64,000 bases of DNA from CANLBN01 sp034111645 (GCA_034111645.1 JAWUWW010000022.1:62001-126000); one strand, 5' to 3'. Numbered from the stretch's first letter, positions 35,626-45,360 are shown. Program-made: numbers and translations. Notes: a model not told the origin generated them from the letters alone.

Positions 35626-36849
35626 ATGCAAGAGCTTACTAATCTGATTGCCAGACAAGCAATTTGTAACAGGCAACTTAAGGTCAAAGGCTTTGAGCTG
35701 TTGTATCGTATGCAGATGACTACAGATGGTGATCCACTCCTTGATAACCCTGATGGAGCCAGCATTGACGTTTTATTGGCAACTTTTAATAGCCTTTCGA
35801 TTCACGACGTTGTTGGTGACAAGCTAGTGTTTATTAATTTTACTAGCAATATTTTAAAGCATATGCCGGTTATTCCTCATAAGCAGCTCGTGATAGAGCT
35901 ACTTGAAGACCAAGAAATTACGCCTAAATTACTCAAATCACTATCACGCCTGCGTCAACAAGGCTATAAAATCGCGCTCGATGACTTTTGTTTAAACAAA
36001 GAAAGTATTTCTCTTGTGAACTATGCCGATATCATAAAAATTGATGTGCTTGCGACAACTCCTGAAACCTGGGTTAATTATATTCCTAAGCTTCAAAAAA
36101 AAGGTATTACTTTATTGGCAGAAAAAGTAGAAACATATGAAATGTTTGAACGCTGCTGTGAGTTGGGCTTTGATTTATTTCAAGGATATTATTTTGCCAA
36201 ACCAAAAATTATAAAAGGTAGGCGTATATCTAACAACGAATTGAGTGTGTTGCAGCTAGTTTCTAAATTAAGTGCTATCGACATAGATATTGATGATGTC
36301 ACTAATGTTATTATTCGCGATCCAACGTTAACTTATAACCTGCTACGTACAATCAATTCTGGCTTATTTTATCTATCCACAGAGATAGTTTCTATAAAGC
36401 ATGCAATCACCATGCTTGGTATTAATCGATTACAGAAATGGATTGCCTTATTAGCATTAACAACGCTTGAAAAAAAACCACAAGTACTTGTTGTGTATAC
36501 AATGATAAGGGCAAGGATGTGTGAGTTGTTGGGTCAAAAAATCACGTTACGCGAATCCGCCGATGACTATTTTACACTTGGCTTGATGTCATTAATGGAT
36601 GCTTTTGTTAATTTGGAAATGGATGAATTACTAAAAAACATATCCTTACCTAAACATATGGAAATTGCACTATTAAAGCATGAGGGCGATATGGGGAAGG
36701 TCTTAACTACCGTTATTAACTATCAAAATGGACATTGGGATTGCGCCCAGAAAATATCTTTTATTGACGATGAAAATATCAAACCAGATGACATCACACA
36801 AGCTTATCTTGACAGTGTGCAGTGGGCAGAAAAACATAATCATCCATAA
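35626..36849 (+). CDS. EAL-HDOD signalling protein (YuxH/CdgJ type)
   Basis: 407 residues from ATG 35626 (an ATG at 35608 lies before the GGGAG site). The N-terminal half is an EAL domain of the HDOD-linked kind: ARQAICNRQLKVKGFELLYR, VIELLED, IALDDF, ADIIKID, LAEKVE and FQGYYFAKP. Many metal/substrate positions remain, but this subfamily is usually inactive as a phosphodiesterase. The C-terminal half (about 200-400) is an HDOD domain (IRDPTLTYNLLRTINS, HAITMLGINRLQKW). In Vibrio, CdgJ affects motility and biofilm; the adjacent cheV fits a motility or surface role (inference). Confidence 0.88.
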   Translation: MQELTNLIARQAICNRQLKVKGFELLYRMQMTTDGDPLLDNPDGASIDVLLATFNSLSIHDVVGDKLVFINFTSNILKHMPVIPHKQLVIELLEDQEITPKLLKSLSRLRQQGYKIALDDFCLNKESISLVNYADIIKIDVLATTPETWVNYIPKLQKKGITLLAEKVETYEMFERCCELGFDLFQGYYFAKPKIIKGRRISNNELSVLQLVSKLSAIDIDIDDVTNVIIRDPTLTYNLLRTINSGLFYLSTEIVSIKHAITMLGINRLQKWIALLALTTLEKKPQVLVVYTMIRARMCELLGQKITLRESADDYFTLGLMSLMDAFVNLEMDELLKNISLPKHMEIALLKHEGDMGKVLTTVINYQNGHWDCAQKISFIDDENIKPDDITQAYLDSVQWAEKHNHP

Positions 36850-36891
36850 TTATAATAAATTATTCACATATATCATCGACACAATTAAAAA

Positions 36892-37140
36892 TTATGTGAT
36901 AATTTCAGTTAAAAAACTCTCGACACTGTCGCTATCAAAAGGCCAAAATAATTCTTTATTTATTTTGCTTGAATACAACACAGGAATAGACACCCCATAT
37001 TTTTTGAGTAATTCGGGATCGTCAGCTATATCTAATTTTTCTAGAAAAAAATCACTTTCTTCAATGCGTGATAATATTATTTCTTCTGCCATATCGCATA
37101 AATGACACGCCAGTGTCGAGTATAACGTGATTCTTTGCAT
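36892..37140 (-). CDS. Glutaredoxin-like thiol protein
   Basis: 82 residues in the thioredoxin fold with a CHLC motif (Cys12-Cys15 in LACHLCDMAE) and a cis-proline region VSIPVLY. It is the short glutaredoxin family (DUF836-like) found widely in gammaproteobacteria. Probable thiol-disulfide exchange in the cytoplasm; partner unknown. Convergent with the EAL-HDOD gene, 42 nt apart. Confidence 0.85.
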   Translation of the reverse strand: MQRITLYSTLACHLCDMAEEIILSRIEESDFFLEKLDIADDPELLKKYGVSIPVLYSSKINKELFWPFDSDSVESFLTEIIT

Positions 37141-37222
37141 CGGCTTATCGGCTCAATTTGAAAATAGCTACTATAATAAATAACCATCAACAATAAAACC
37201 AGAAACATTAATCAGAGGTTCC

Positions 37223-38788
37223 TTAGTTTAATAACGAATGAATACTATCACTGAAGAAAACACCTTGACCCTCTTTGTTCACTTGATCATTTTGTTCATC
37301 GAGTTGTTCAGCCATTTTCAAAAATAACTCTTGAGCATCGAATATATTAATATTATTGTTCGAGTTTTTATTCAATGACTCATAAACACGGCTTACAAAA
37401 TCTCCGATGATTGAAAATGTTTCGCCCAACTCTGCATTGAAAGGGCTTAATTCGGAGCTTGTTTCTTGGAATGATGAAGGTGATAGGCTTGCAGGCGTGT
37501 TTTTGTAGGCTGCCGCCACGCTAAATTGTTCAGTCTGACGGAGATCAACAGCAAACCCAGTTATTTCCTGTTGATTAAAATCTAATGCGAGCGCTTTTTC
37601 AAAGGCTTTACTCACATCACCATTATAAAACTCATCTGACAATTTTAAAACGTCATCAAGAAGATTTTGAATGGCTATAACCTCTTCATCATCTAGCTCG
37701 CCGTCAACATTAAACTCAAATGCAGCATTGAGGCTAGTGCGCTCCATTTGCAGTGGATTTACTTGATCTGAGCGTTGATCATAAGCAAAATTATTGCTAT
37801 ATGCGCCGGCGCTACTAGCTTGTATAGAGACCTTATCGCCATCAGCAGTAAGCATTTCAAAATTAAATATATTTTGTTTACGATAATCAATGCTGGCCGT
37901 CACTTTATCATCTAAATTTAAAAAGCCTTTGTTATCTTCTTGCGCGACTTTAATAGCATCAATATCATTAATACTATCAATAATATCGCTTAAAGAACTC
38001 AAGCGATTAGCGCCAAATATATCGCTAGCGTTTTTATTGACTACTGTTGGCGTCACTTGATTAAGTGAATCATTGCTGTTGTCTTGACGATCTATTTGCT
38101 CTGAGCTAATAACTGCGGGCACATCTAAACTTTGATCTGAACTACTCTCTGCATCGATTTGCGCGCTATCATTAGTAAGATATTGTTTTGTTAGTGCTTC
38201 AAAGCCATCGATTACTTCGCTATAAAGCTGATTGATCGCTGCCGACACTACCTCACTTGCATTACCTAAAATAGCTTCAGCCTCAGAAAAACCCTGTTTA
38301 AAACCACTGAGCCCTTGGCCTAATAATTTTTCAAGTTCTTCATTTGAAGCTCCTGATGCTTGCTCTGCTGCAAGCCTCTGTTCAATGAACTTAAGAATAT
38401 TCTTTGATCCATCTAATAGTGTCTTCGGAGCCGCTACTTTTTCTATGTCATTTACTGAGGCGCTAACTGATGCCTGACTTGATTCAACACCAACAGATTT
38501 AGCAATCGATGCATTGATAAGTACACCATTACTGTTAAATTGTTGGCTGCGCTCGTTAGTATTACTGTAAGTATATGAGCTAACATTATTATTAAGCGAA
38601 ACGGTATAAGACGCACTTGATAGTAGAGTTACTTGACGCGACTGAGGCGTTGACTTGGCCTCTAATAAGGCTGCAGGTGTTGACGATGATTTATTATCAG
38701 CAGAGCTAGGGGCTGGTAAATTTGGCCCTTTAGCTAAAGCATTAATCGAAGCCGTTGAAGGCGGTAATGATGATAATGACATATCCAA
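37223..38788 (-). CDS. DUF5610-like hypothetical protein
   Basis: 521 residues, acidic, rich in Ser, Asn and Asp, no cysteine and no membrane segment or signal peptide. The recognisable module (about 130-205: ILKFIEQRLAAEQASG, ELEKLLGQGLSGFKQGFSEAEAIL) resembles DUF5610, known from Vibrio and Shewanella proteins of unknown role. A second structured part is at about 275-420. Low-complexity N-terminus. Monocistronic by appearance. Confidence 0.7.
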   Translation of the reverse strand: MDMSLSSLPPSTASINALAKGPNLPAPSSADNKSSSTPAALLEAKSTPQSRQVTLLSSASYTVSLNNNVSSYTYSNTNERSQQFNSNGVLINASIAKSVGVESSQASVSASVNDIEKVAAPKTLLDGSKNILKFIEQRLAAEQASGASNEELEKLLGQGLSGFKQGFSEAEAILGNASEVVSAAINQLYSEVIDGFEALTKQYLTNDSAQIDAESSSDQSLDVPAVISSEQIDRQDNSNDSLNQVTPTVVNKNASDIFGANRLSSLSDIIDSINDIDAIKVAQEDNKGFLNLDDKVTASIDYRKQNIFNFEMLTADGDKVSIQASSAGAYSNNFAYDQRSDQVNPLQMERTSLNAAFEFNVDGELDDEEVIAIQNLLDDVLKLSDEFYNGDVSKAFEKALALDFNQQEITGFAVDLRQTEQFSVAAAYKNTPASLSPSSFQETSSELSPFNAELGETFSIIGDFVSRVYESLNKNSNNNINIFDAQELFLKMAEQLDEQNDQVNKEGQGVFFSDSIHSLLN

Positions 38789-38884
38789 ACCGATATAAAT
38801 GAGTCTTTAAATATGTATCGGCCTGATCTTAAAAAGCTTGAGTGTTTTTTAAGCATTAGGATACTTCTTATTCTGTGATCTATT

Positions 38885-39790
38885 TTATTCGTCCTCTTTT
38901 CTTACAAGCCTTGCCACATCAACCGAAACGATGAGTTTTTGATGACGCCCGCCACCAAAAACTACGCCTCGCAATGGACTTACGTCTGAGTAATCCCTAC
39001 CCCAAGCCGTGACAATATGCTGAAAAGTCGGCACAGAGTCATTAGTTGGGTCAAATTCAAACCAGCCCTCTCCAGGAGAAAAAACTGAAAACCAAGCATG
39101 GGTGGCATCTGCACCCACTAAGCGTTGTTGACCTGGAGGGGGAAGGGTTTCAAGATAACCACTAATATAGCGTGCCGCATAACCCAAAGATCGCAAGCAC
39201 CCGATTGCCAAATGAGCGAAGTCTTGGCAAACACCATGTTTATGGGCCAACACTTCATCAAGAGGTGTTGAAATGCTGGTCACTGAAGGATCAAACTCAA
39301 ACTCTTTGTATATCTTATGCGTTAAATCCATAACGGCTGTTAAGAATGGCTTTTGTGGACTAAAACAATCTTCAGCAAAGCGTTGAAGCTGCAGACTCGT
39401 TCTCACCATCGGTGAATTCAACAAAAACTCACGGGCATAAATGGTCTCGATTGACGGAACAGTATAATTTAAAGCTTGAAGAACTTGCGCACAAGTATTT
39501 CCGTAGCCAAGTTGATTGCCATTAATATTGCCCAAAGGCTTAACGGTTATGTAAGTCGACACATCAATCGTTAAGCTAGTGTGGGGCTCTTGAATAGAAA
39601 AGTGATAAGCACGATTACCAAAATAGTCTGTTCGTCTGCTCCCCGATGTTGGGGTTGGAAGAATAACAACTCTCGGAGTATCGACATTTTGCGTGAGAGT
39701 TTCTCTGGGTAAAATATGGGCGCGGTTGTAACAGCTATTAACCTTACTATCATATTTATATTCTGTTATGTGCCGAACACGATACTTCAT
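38885..39790 (-). CDS. Transglutaminase-like protein
   Basis: 301 residues. N-terminal bacterial transglutaminase-associated domain (MKYRVRHITEYKYDS...) and core with the Cys-His-Asp triad in HGVCQDFAHLAIGCLRSLG, ADATHAWFSVF and FDPTND. Usually predicted as a cytoplasmic protease/amidase-like or peptide-modifying enzyme. Its start overlaps the upstream ATP-grasp gene by 4 nt (ATGA), so the two proteins act together, as is common for this cassette. Confidence 0.92.
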   Translation of the reverse strand: MKYRVRHITEYKYDSKVNSCYNRAHILPRETLTQNVDTPRVVILPTPTSGSRRTDYFGNRAYHFSIQEPHTSLTIDVSTYITVKPLGNINGNQLGYGNTCAQVLQALNYTVPSIETIYAREFLLNSPMVRTSLQLQRFAEDCFSPQKPFLTAVMDLTHKIYKEFEFDPSVTSISTPLDEVLAHKHGVCQDFAHLAIGCLRSLGYAARYISGYLETLPPPGQQRLVGADATHAWFSVFSPGEGWFEFDPTNDSVPTFQHIVTAWGRDYSDVSPLRGVVFGGGRHQKLIVSVDVARLVRKEDE

Positions 39791-42396
39791 AGCTCATCTT
39801 CCCATGAGGCAGCCATCACTTGATGTTGTATTTCGGTATGATCGAAATAAATATCACTTAACACAACCGCGAGTTGATTTAATAAATGCTGTGATTTTTT
39901 CATCAATTTGAACAGATTCTCGCGGCGATCACTTTCTTTCGACATCTTACATAAGGTAATTGGCCTAGCTAACTGAATCTTAGTAAGCAGCTCTAAACTA
40001 AGGCGTTTTTCTATGGTTAAAAGACGTCCCTGGTGACGACTTGGCAAGACGTCAATATGCTCTTTTAATGATTTCAATAAGCTACTAAGTGATCTTGGGT
40101 TTGTTTCATCTAACAAGGTTAATTCTAAACCATTAACCACATCCGTTCTGGCTCGATAGCGCCGACGATAAGTCACTAGTGTTTCAAGCGTTAAAAGTAC
40201 TGTCTCTAATACAGTATCTTCATCATGTTCAGTTAATACCGGCGACATTAACGAATTTATTAACTTTGTTGTTTGATATGCACGTTCAAGATCTCGACCA
40301 ATTTCAATGAAACGCCAACCATAACCACGAATCATACTCTCGTTAACTAATCCAGAAAGTGCCAACAAGCTAGTTACGAGAGGATCGAGAGCCTCTTCTG
40401 GAGCAGATGCAAAATCGGCTTTAATGGTTTTCTCAAGCGCATTAACATCATCGCGAATATCATTGATGACACGCTGTGTATCAGCCGATAAAAGGCTCTT
40501 TACTTCCTCGGCACAATTGAGCATTTCTTTAAGATTAGAGGCCACGCTTCCCGTGCGTTTTATATCAGTAATAACCGATGTCAATTCTGCTTCTGGATTT
40601 TTGAAGAGTGTAGTTGCCGTATTATTTTTTTTGTCGTTTAAGGTAAATCCAGGAAATGTCTCTGTAACTTCAGTAACGGTGCATAAAATAATTTGATAAC
40701 TTTTATCAGTTAATTGGTTCGCATTATTAAGCTGTAAAAAAATTGTTCGTAATAATCTTAATGCGTACTCTGCTCGAATGGCATAGCGTCCAAGCCAAAA
40801 CATACTCTCAACAATACGACTGGACAAGTTTTGCTCTTGATCATTCGCCATAGAATCATGCTTTGCCTTATCTGACCATAAGCTAATGTGGCGTACCGGC
40901 TCTTTACTGAGCACCCAAGTGTCTTTACTTAGGATTGACTGCCCATTTAGCACCAGCTGATCATCTACATTTTTACCAATCCGCGTTAAGCCGCCGGGCA
41001 TAACACTGTAAGACTCATCACCGGCAACAGAAAAACCTGTAAAGACTATGGGTCTAGGAGCGAATTTCTGTTCTTGCCAAGTCGGGGCATAAGATGGAGA
41101 AATACATTCTTGGGCAACATATTTGAGTGGTTTTTGACGTATTTTTTCTCGTAAGTCAGTTAATTCAGCTTCTGAAAGTTGACTCCCTAAAATATTTTTT
41201 TGGCCTTTCTTTTGATAAACTGGCTTAATCACGAGACGCGAGATATTATCAAAAATAAAGTCTCGATCTTTTGGATCTTGTGCCCACCATGTTTTTACGC
41301 TTGGGAGTAATAGTTGCTCTCCCATTAGGGCTTGACTAATAGCAGACAAATATTTAAGAAAAACAGGACTTTCTAAAATACCACTACCCAATGGATTAGC
41401 GAGAACAACCTTACCTCCACGAATTACCTCTAGTAAACCGGGCACTCCTAGATAAGAATCACTCTTTAATTCCGCAGGATCACAATAAAAATCATCGACA
41501 CGCCTCAAAACAACATCAACTCGCGACAAGCCACAAAGAGATTTCATCCACACTTGACCATTGCGAACTGTTAAATCTCGCCCTTGAACTAAGGAATATC
41601 CTAGATAATTAGCTAAATAGGCATGCTCGAAATAAGATTCACTGCTACTACCTGGTGTAAGCACCACAATATTAGGCAGATGATCATCGGGGGATAAGCT
41701 ATTAAGTTTGACGCGTAATGTTTGAAAAAACATAGCCAAACGTTGTACTTGGCTTTCACGAAACAAACTAGGAAATACACGCGTCATTACTGTACGATTT
41801 TCTAACGCATAACCTGGGCCTGAAGGTGCTTGAGTCCTATCTCCGATAACACAAACATTATTATCAGAGGTTCCTATCATATCGATGCCGTGGAATATCA
41901 AGGAATGCTCTGATGGTTGTTTAATGCCAAAGCAAGAACGCAGAAAACTAGGATGTGAAAAAATAGCCTCTGGGGGAATCACACCTTGACGAATTAATTC
42001 TTGAGAACCATAGATATCTTTAAATAAACGATTAAATAATTCACTACGCTGCAATATACCTGCTTCTATCTGCGTCCACCTATCGCTATCAATAATCAGT
42101 GGAACGGTATCAAGATCCCACGTGCGCTCGCGCTCGGTGTAAGATTTATAAGTTACACCATCATCACGTAAAATTCGTTGAGTCTTTGATTCACGTGCAG
42201 TCAAGTTATCTGCACCTAAGGCTTTTAAACTATTTAGTGCAAAAGACCAATGTTCGCGCTTGGCACCAGAAGGCAATAATGCTTCATCATAAGTATTGCT
42301 AAGCGGCTCATAAAACTCTACCTCAGACTTGATCTTAGCTTGTAGGGATTGAGTTTGAGTCATGTCAGACGAGTTGGGCATATTACTTAAGGCCAT
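39787..42396 (-). CDS. Circularly permuted ATP-grasp / alpha-E domain fusion protein
   Basis: 869 residues. N-terminal half (about 40-510) is a circularly permuted type 2 ATP-grasp protein: GIDMIGTSDNNVCVIGDRTQAPSG is split here as DNNVCVIGDRTQ and PSGPGYALENR, with LVIKPVYQKKG and GGLTRIG. The C-terminal half (about 530-860) is the alpha-E helical domain (SRIVESMFWLGRYAIRAE). These are separate genes in many bacteria and fused here. With the transglutaminase they are thought to make and process a peptide-like product; the product is not known. Several Met codons near the start (codons 1, 6 and 12) are possible. Confidence 0.9.
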   Translation of the reverse strand: MALSNMPNSSDMTQTQSLQAKIKSEVEFYEPLSNTYDEALLPSGAKREHWSFALNSLKALGADNLTARESKTQRILRDDGVTYKSYTERERTWDLDTVPLIIDSDRWTQIEAGILQRSELFNRLFKDIYGSQELIRQGVIPPEAIFSHPSFLRSCFGIKQPSEHSLIFHGIDMIGTSDNNVCVIGDRTQAPSGPGYALENRTVMTRVFPSLFRESQVQRLAMFFQTLRVKLNSLSPDDHLPNIVVLTPGSSSESYFEHAYLANYLGYSLVQGRDLTVRNGQVWMKSLCGLSRVDVVLRRVDDFYCDPAELKSDSYLGVPGLLEVIRGGKVVLANPLGSGILESPVFLKYLSAISQALMGEQLLLPSVKTWWAQDPKDRDFIFDNISRLVIKPVYQKKGQKNILGSQLSEAELTDLREKIRQKPLKYVAQECISPSYAPTWQEQKFAPRPIVFTGFSVAGDESYSVMPGGLTRIGKNVDDQLVLNGQSILSKDTWVLSKEPVRHISLWSDKAKHDSMANDQEQNLSSRIVESMFWLGRYAIRAEYALRLLRTIFLQLNNANQLTDKSYQIILCTVTEVTETFPGFTLNDKKNNTATTLFKNPEAELTSVITDIKRTGSVASNLKEMLNCAEEVKSLLSADTQRVINDIRDDVNALEKTIKADFASAPEEALDPLVTSLLALSGLVNESMIRGYGWRFIEIGRDLERAYQTTKLINSLMSPVLTEHDEDTVLETVLLTLETLVTYRRRYRARTDVVNGLELTLLDETNPRSLSSLLKSLKEHIDVLPSRHQGRLLTIEKRLSLELLTKIQLARPITLCKMSKESDRRENLFKLMKKSQHLLNQLAVVLSDIYFDHTEIQHQVMAASWEDEL

Positions 42397-42557
42397 GAAG
42401 AGAAGGGCTGTATTCTAAAGAGTTAAGCTGTTGGGTCAAGCACCATTATGATGCATTTTTTAATGGCACAAAAACTAACTAACAAGCTTTATGCCTGCAC
42501 GATTACTTAACTCTATATTTAACTATATATGACTATAGGCCATAAATTAACTACTGA

Positions 42558-43166
42558 CTATCTGCTTAACAGCTGATTTATTTTGGCGTGATGCTTTGCT
42601 TCCCATTCATCTAGTGTTGTCGCTGAATCAGTTTCTGCACAATGCTTCGCAATAGTGTATATATTCTCTGCATCAAGCAAGGGGATAACGGCTATGCCCT
42701 CTTCGTCAGCCACTATAACATCGCCGGTATTTACCAAAACACCACCACAGAAGATTTGTGGGTTAATTGGCCAAACATGTTTTTTATCACTGGGCTTAGG
42801 AATAATACCCTTTGCATAAACAGGGAATTGTATCTCACGGATTTCACTGATATCACGTATCAAACCATCAATAATAAAGCCGGCAACGCCATGCCTTTGG
42901 GCAATTGCACAGACGTTTCCTCCTGCAACTGCATAATTCGAGCCATTAGTTTTTGCGACAATAATAGAGCCAGCAGGTGCGTCATATATTGCTGCATGCA
43001 TCATCAAATTATCACCGGCGGGCACTTCAACGGTATAAGCAGGTCCAGAAATACGTTGCATTCCTGACCATAGAGGTTTGATGTCATAGTCGATAAATTG
43101 ATCGCGCGTTAAGCCATCGGCATAATCTGTTGGTGAAAAATCTGCAAATTTTTTATAATCAATCAT
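42558..43166 (-). CDS. RraA-like / HMG aldolase family protein
   Basis: 202 residues with the RraA fold: GDNLMMHAAIYDAPAGSIIV, AVAGGNVCAIAQRHGVAGFIIDGLIRDISEI and VNTGDVIVADEEGIAVIP. The G-x-x-x-A...R-D and D-E-G residues are those used for the metal and pyruvate in 4-hydroxy-4-methyl-2-oxoglutarate aldolase and oxaloacetate decarboxylase. It is longer and different from RraA proper (about 160 residues, RNase E regulator), so a class II aldolase/decarboxylase is more likely. Divergent from fpr. Confidence 0.75.
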   Translation of the reverse strand: MIDYKKFADFSPTDYADGLTRDQFIDYDIKPLWSGMQRISGPAYTVEVPAGDNLMMHAAIYDAPAGSIIVAKTNGSNYAVAGGNVCAIAQRHGVAGFIIDGLIRDISEIREIQFPVYAKGIIPKPSDKKHVWPINPQIFCGGVLVNTGDVIVADEEGIAVIPLLDAENIYTIAKHCAETDSATTLDEWEAKHHAKINQLLSR

Positions 43167-43251
43167 CTTTTATCCGTCGCTAGGTATGTTAAGTTGATAT
43201 TATCTTGAATCTAAAACTATATTTAAAGATTATCTCAATCTAGATAGTCAT

Positions 43252-43366
43252 TATATTCGAATATATGGTTATTCATATAAGATGGAGCACCAAAATTACA
43301 AACTTTTTATGCTTGCGCCTTATTGTCACTTATATATTTTTATGAGTAATAAGGTTATTCGAATAA
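43252..43366. promoter_or_regulatory. Two ATTCGAAT palindromes between rraA-like and fpr genes
   Basis: Perfect palindromes TATATTCGAATATA (43252-43265) and TTATTCGAATAA (43355-43366) share the core ATTCGAAT and lie about 101-102 bp apart in a divergent intergenic region, a typical layout for a looping or shared operator. The regulator is unknown. Confidence 0.5.
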
Positions 43367-43377
43367 ATTATTTTAAT

Positions 43378-43396
43378 CAAAATGATAATCATCTTA
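43378..43396 (+). promoter_or_regulatory. Candidate Fur box upstream of fpr
   Basis: The 11 bp core ATGATAATCAT (43382-43392) matches the centre of the 19 bp Fur consensus; counted over the full site, 14 of 19 positions agree. It lies about 40 bp before the fpr start, suitable for iron control of a ferredoxin/flavodoxin reductase. Confidence 0.55.
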
Positions 43397-43435
43397 TAAT
43401 TGCTTTTATTTACAGACTTAACAGCGAACTACATT

Positions 43436-44209
43436 ATGGCAGCATTAATTGAAGAAACCGTCACTGACATCCATCATTGGAATGAGTCATTATTCAGCTT
43501 TAAAACTACTCGCGGCAATAGTTTTAGATTCGAAAATGGCCATTTTGTAATGCTAGGTTTGCAGTTAGACAATAAACCTCTAACTCGCGCTTACAGTATT
43601 GCTAGCGCTAACCATGAAGAAGAATTGGAATTTTTCAGCATTAAAGTTGCCGATGGCCCACTAACCTCACATTTACAAAAAATTAATATTGGCGATAAAA
43701 TCCTATTGAGCACAAAGCCCACAGGAACATTAGTAGCTGATCATTTATTACCTGGAAAACATCTATATCTTATTAGCACTGGAACTGGGCTTGCGCCATT
43801 TATGAGTATCATACGCGATCCAGAAATTTATGAACGCTTTGATAAAATTATTTTAACTCATGGCGTGCGCACAATATCCGAGCTTGCATACCACCAATAT
43901 ATTACTGAAGAACTTCCTAATAATGAATATTTTGGCGACTTAGTAAAAGAAAAATTAATTTACTATCCAACAGTGACTCGCGAAAAATATGTCAACAATG
44001 GTCGCATTACTGATTTAATAGTAACAGGTAAATTATTTAAGGATATTGGTCAGCCTAAACCAAATTTAGATGATGACCGCTTTATGATTTGCGGTAGCCC
44101 CAGCATGCTTAAGGATACGTGCAAAATATTGGATGATGCCGGCTTTAGTGACTTCAGACATGGCCAACAAGCTCACTATGTTATTGAACGTGCTTTTGTT
44201 GAAAAATAA
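43436..44209 (+). CDS. fpr: Ferredoxin/flavodoxin-NADP+ reductase
   Basis: 257 residues from ATG 43436 (upstream TTG 43400 rejected: the family starts ...ALIEETVTDIHHWN). The FAD motif RAYSIASA, the NADP motif STGTGLAPFMSI, HGVRTISELAY, MICGSPSM and the C-terminal YVIERAFVEK agree with P. aeruginosa Fpr (258 residues) almost throughout. It exchanges electrons between NADPH and ferredoxin/flavodoxin, in oxidative stress and iron release from bacterioferritin. A candidate Fur box precedes it. Confidence 0.96.
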   Translation: MAALIEETVTDIHHWNESLFSFKTTRGNSFRFENGHFVMLGLQLDNKPLTRAYSIASANHEEELEFFSIKVADGPLTSHLQKINIGDKILLSTKPTGTLVADHLLPGKHLYLISTGTGLAPFMSIIRDPEIYERFDKIILTHGVRTISELAYHQYITEELPNNEYFGDLVKEKLIYYPTVTREKYVNNGRITDLIVTGKLFKDIGQPKPNLDDDRFMICGSPSMLKDTCKILDDAGFSDFRHGQQAHYVIERAFVEK

Positions 44210-44319
44210 AACGTTTGCAGTTGAAATAAAAAAGCAAAGTAAAATGAGTTGCTCGTTATCTTCGCTGCTTTTCACCTCATATTTTACGTCTTTATCTGTT
44301 TAAGTCCTCAGCAATTAAT

Positions 44320-44360
44320 AAGGAAAATAAGTCAATATTCAATATCGACTTATTCTCCTT
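44320..44360. terminator. Hairpin between convergent fpr and pxpC
   Basis: 14 bp arms 44320-44333 / 44347-44360 with one mismatch and a 13 nt loop, located between two convergent gene ends. No long T-run, so termination efficiency is uncertain. Confidence 0.55.
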
Positions 44361-44433
44361 TATCTCTAAAATGATGCTCTATTTCTTATCAGCTTTTAAG
44401 TTTTTTATGAGCATAAATTTTACCCGTTAAATA

Positions 44434-45360
44434 CTAATAATCTAAGTGAAAGAATCTTTTATATTCGGTAAGCTCAGCTTCTAATTTTTTAACATCTGTA
44501 GAAATAAAATTGATTTCAGTCCCCGGCATGCTCTGCGCTAACAAAGGTATATCTAAATAAGCAACGCAACCTAATTGGGGATAGCCACCCATTGTCTGTC
44601 GATCTCTCATTAAAACAATGGGCTGTCCATCTTTGGGCAACTGAATAGTTCCTAAAGATATACCCTGAGAAATAATGCCTGTATTAGAAGTTTTAATAGG
44701 ATCGCCTGAAAGCTTATAACCCATACGATCCATTTTTGGTGTCACCTTAAACGATTGTCCTCCAAATTGTTTGAGACTATTACTGTCGCAACCATTAACA
44801 GATATATTGGGAATAAAACGCAAGTTGATTTTTTTTTCATAAGATGGAATGAATTGCGCTGGCACAGAGCGGCTAACGTCCTCCTTCGATTCAATATATG
44901 AAACTTTATCACCGGCCAACAATTTTACGCCATTTTTAGATAAGCCACCTAAGCCTTCTCTTAAAACCGTTGCACAGCTAGTAAGCTGTGGCGCTACTTG
45001 AAAACCACCCGCTATTGCAAGATAACTTCTTAAGCCAGACTTAGGCGATACAAATTTAATCTCATCATGCGGATACACAGCATGTGACGCCCATAACTTT
45101 AATGGTTTATCATTAAGTGTTATTGATAAGTCTGCACCACCAATCGCTATCATTGTTTTTTTTGTAAAACGGGCAGAAAATGCACCCATACTCACTTCTA
45201 TCTGGGCAGCATTGTAATTATTTCTTAACAGATAATTTGCCCAAAGGTAAGCATGCTCATCGACAGGGCCACCGTTAGTAATGCCATATTTTTGCAGACC
45301 GAAGCGACCAAAATCTTGGACTAAGGCCAAAAAATTAGAGCTTATAATTTCTAGCGACAT
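44434..45360 (-). CDS. pxpC: 5-oxoprolinase subunit C (biotin-dependent-carboxylase-like)
   Basis: 308 residues with the AHS2 domain: DFGRFGLQKYGITNGGPVD is split here as DFGRFGLQ and TNGGPVDEHAY, then AIGGADLS, AIAGGF and DRQTMGGYPQLG. With PxpA and PxpB it forms the prokaryotic ATP-dependent 5-oxoprolinase that opens 5-oxo-L-proline to L-glutamate (family knowledge). Its start shares 1 nt with the pxpB end. Last gene of the leftward TRAP-pxp run. Confidence 0.93.
   Translation of the reverse strand: MSLEIISSNFLALVQDFGRFGLQKYGITNGGPVDEHAYLWANYLLRNNYNAAQIEVSMGAFSARFTKKTMIAIGGADLSITLNDKPLKLWASHAVYPHDEIKFVSPKSGLRSYLAIAGGFQVAPQLTSCATVLREGLGGLSKNGVKLLAGDKVSYIESKEDVSRSVPAQFIPSYEKKINLRFIPNISVNGCDSNSLKQFGGQSFKVTPKMDRMGYKLSGDPIKTSNTGIISQGISLGTIQLPKDGQPIVLMRDRQTMGGYPQLGCVAYLDIPLLAQSMPGTEINFISTDVKKLEAELTEYKRFFHLDY

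Noticed and set aside
36728..37105. 125-codon plus-strand frame over the EAL-HDOD end and the glutaredoxin-like gene
   Set aside because: It is an overlap shadow of two well-supported genes on other frames.
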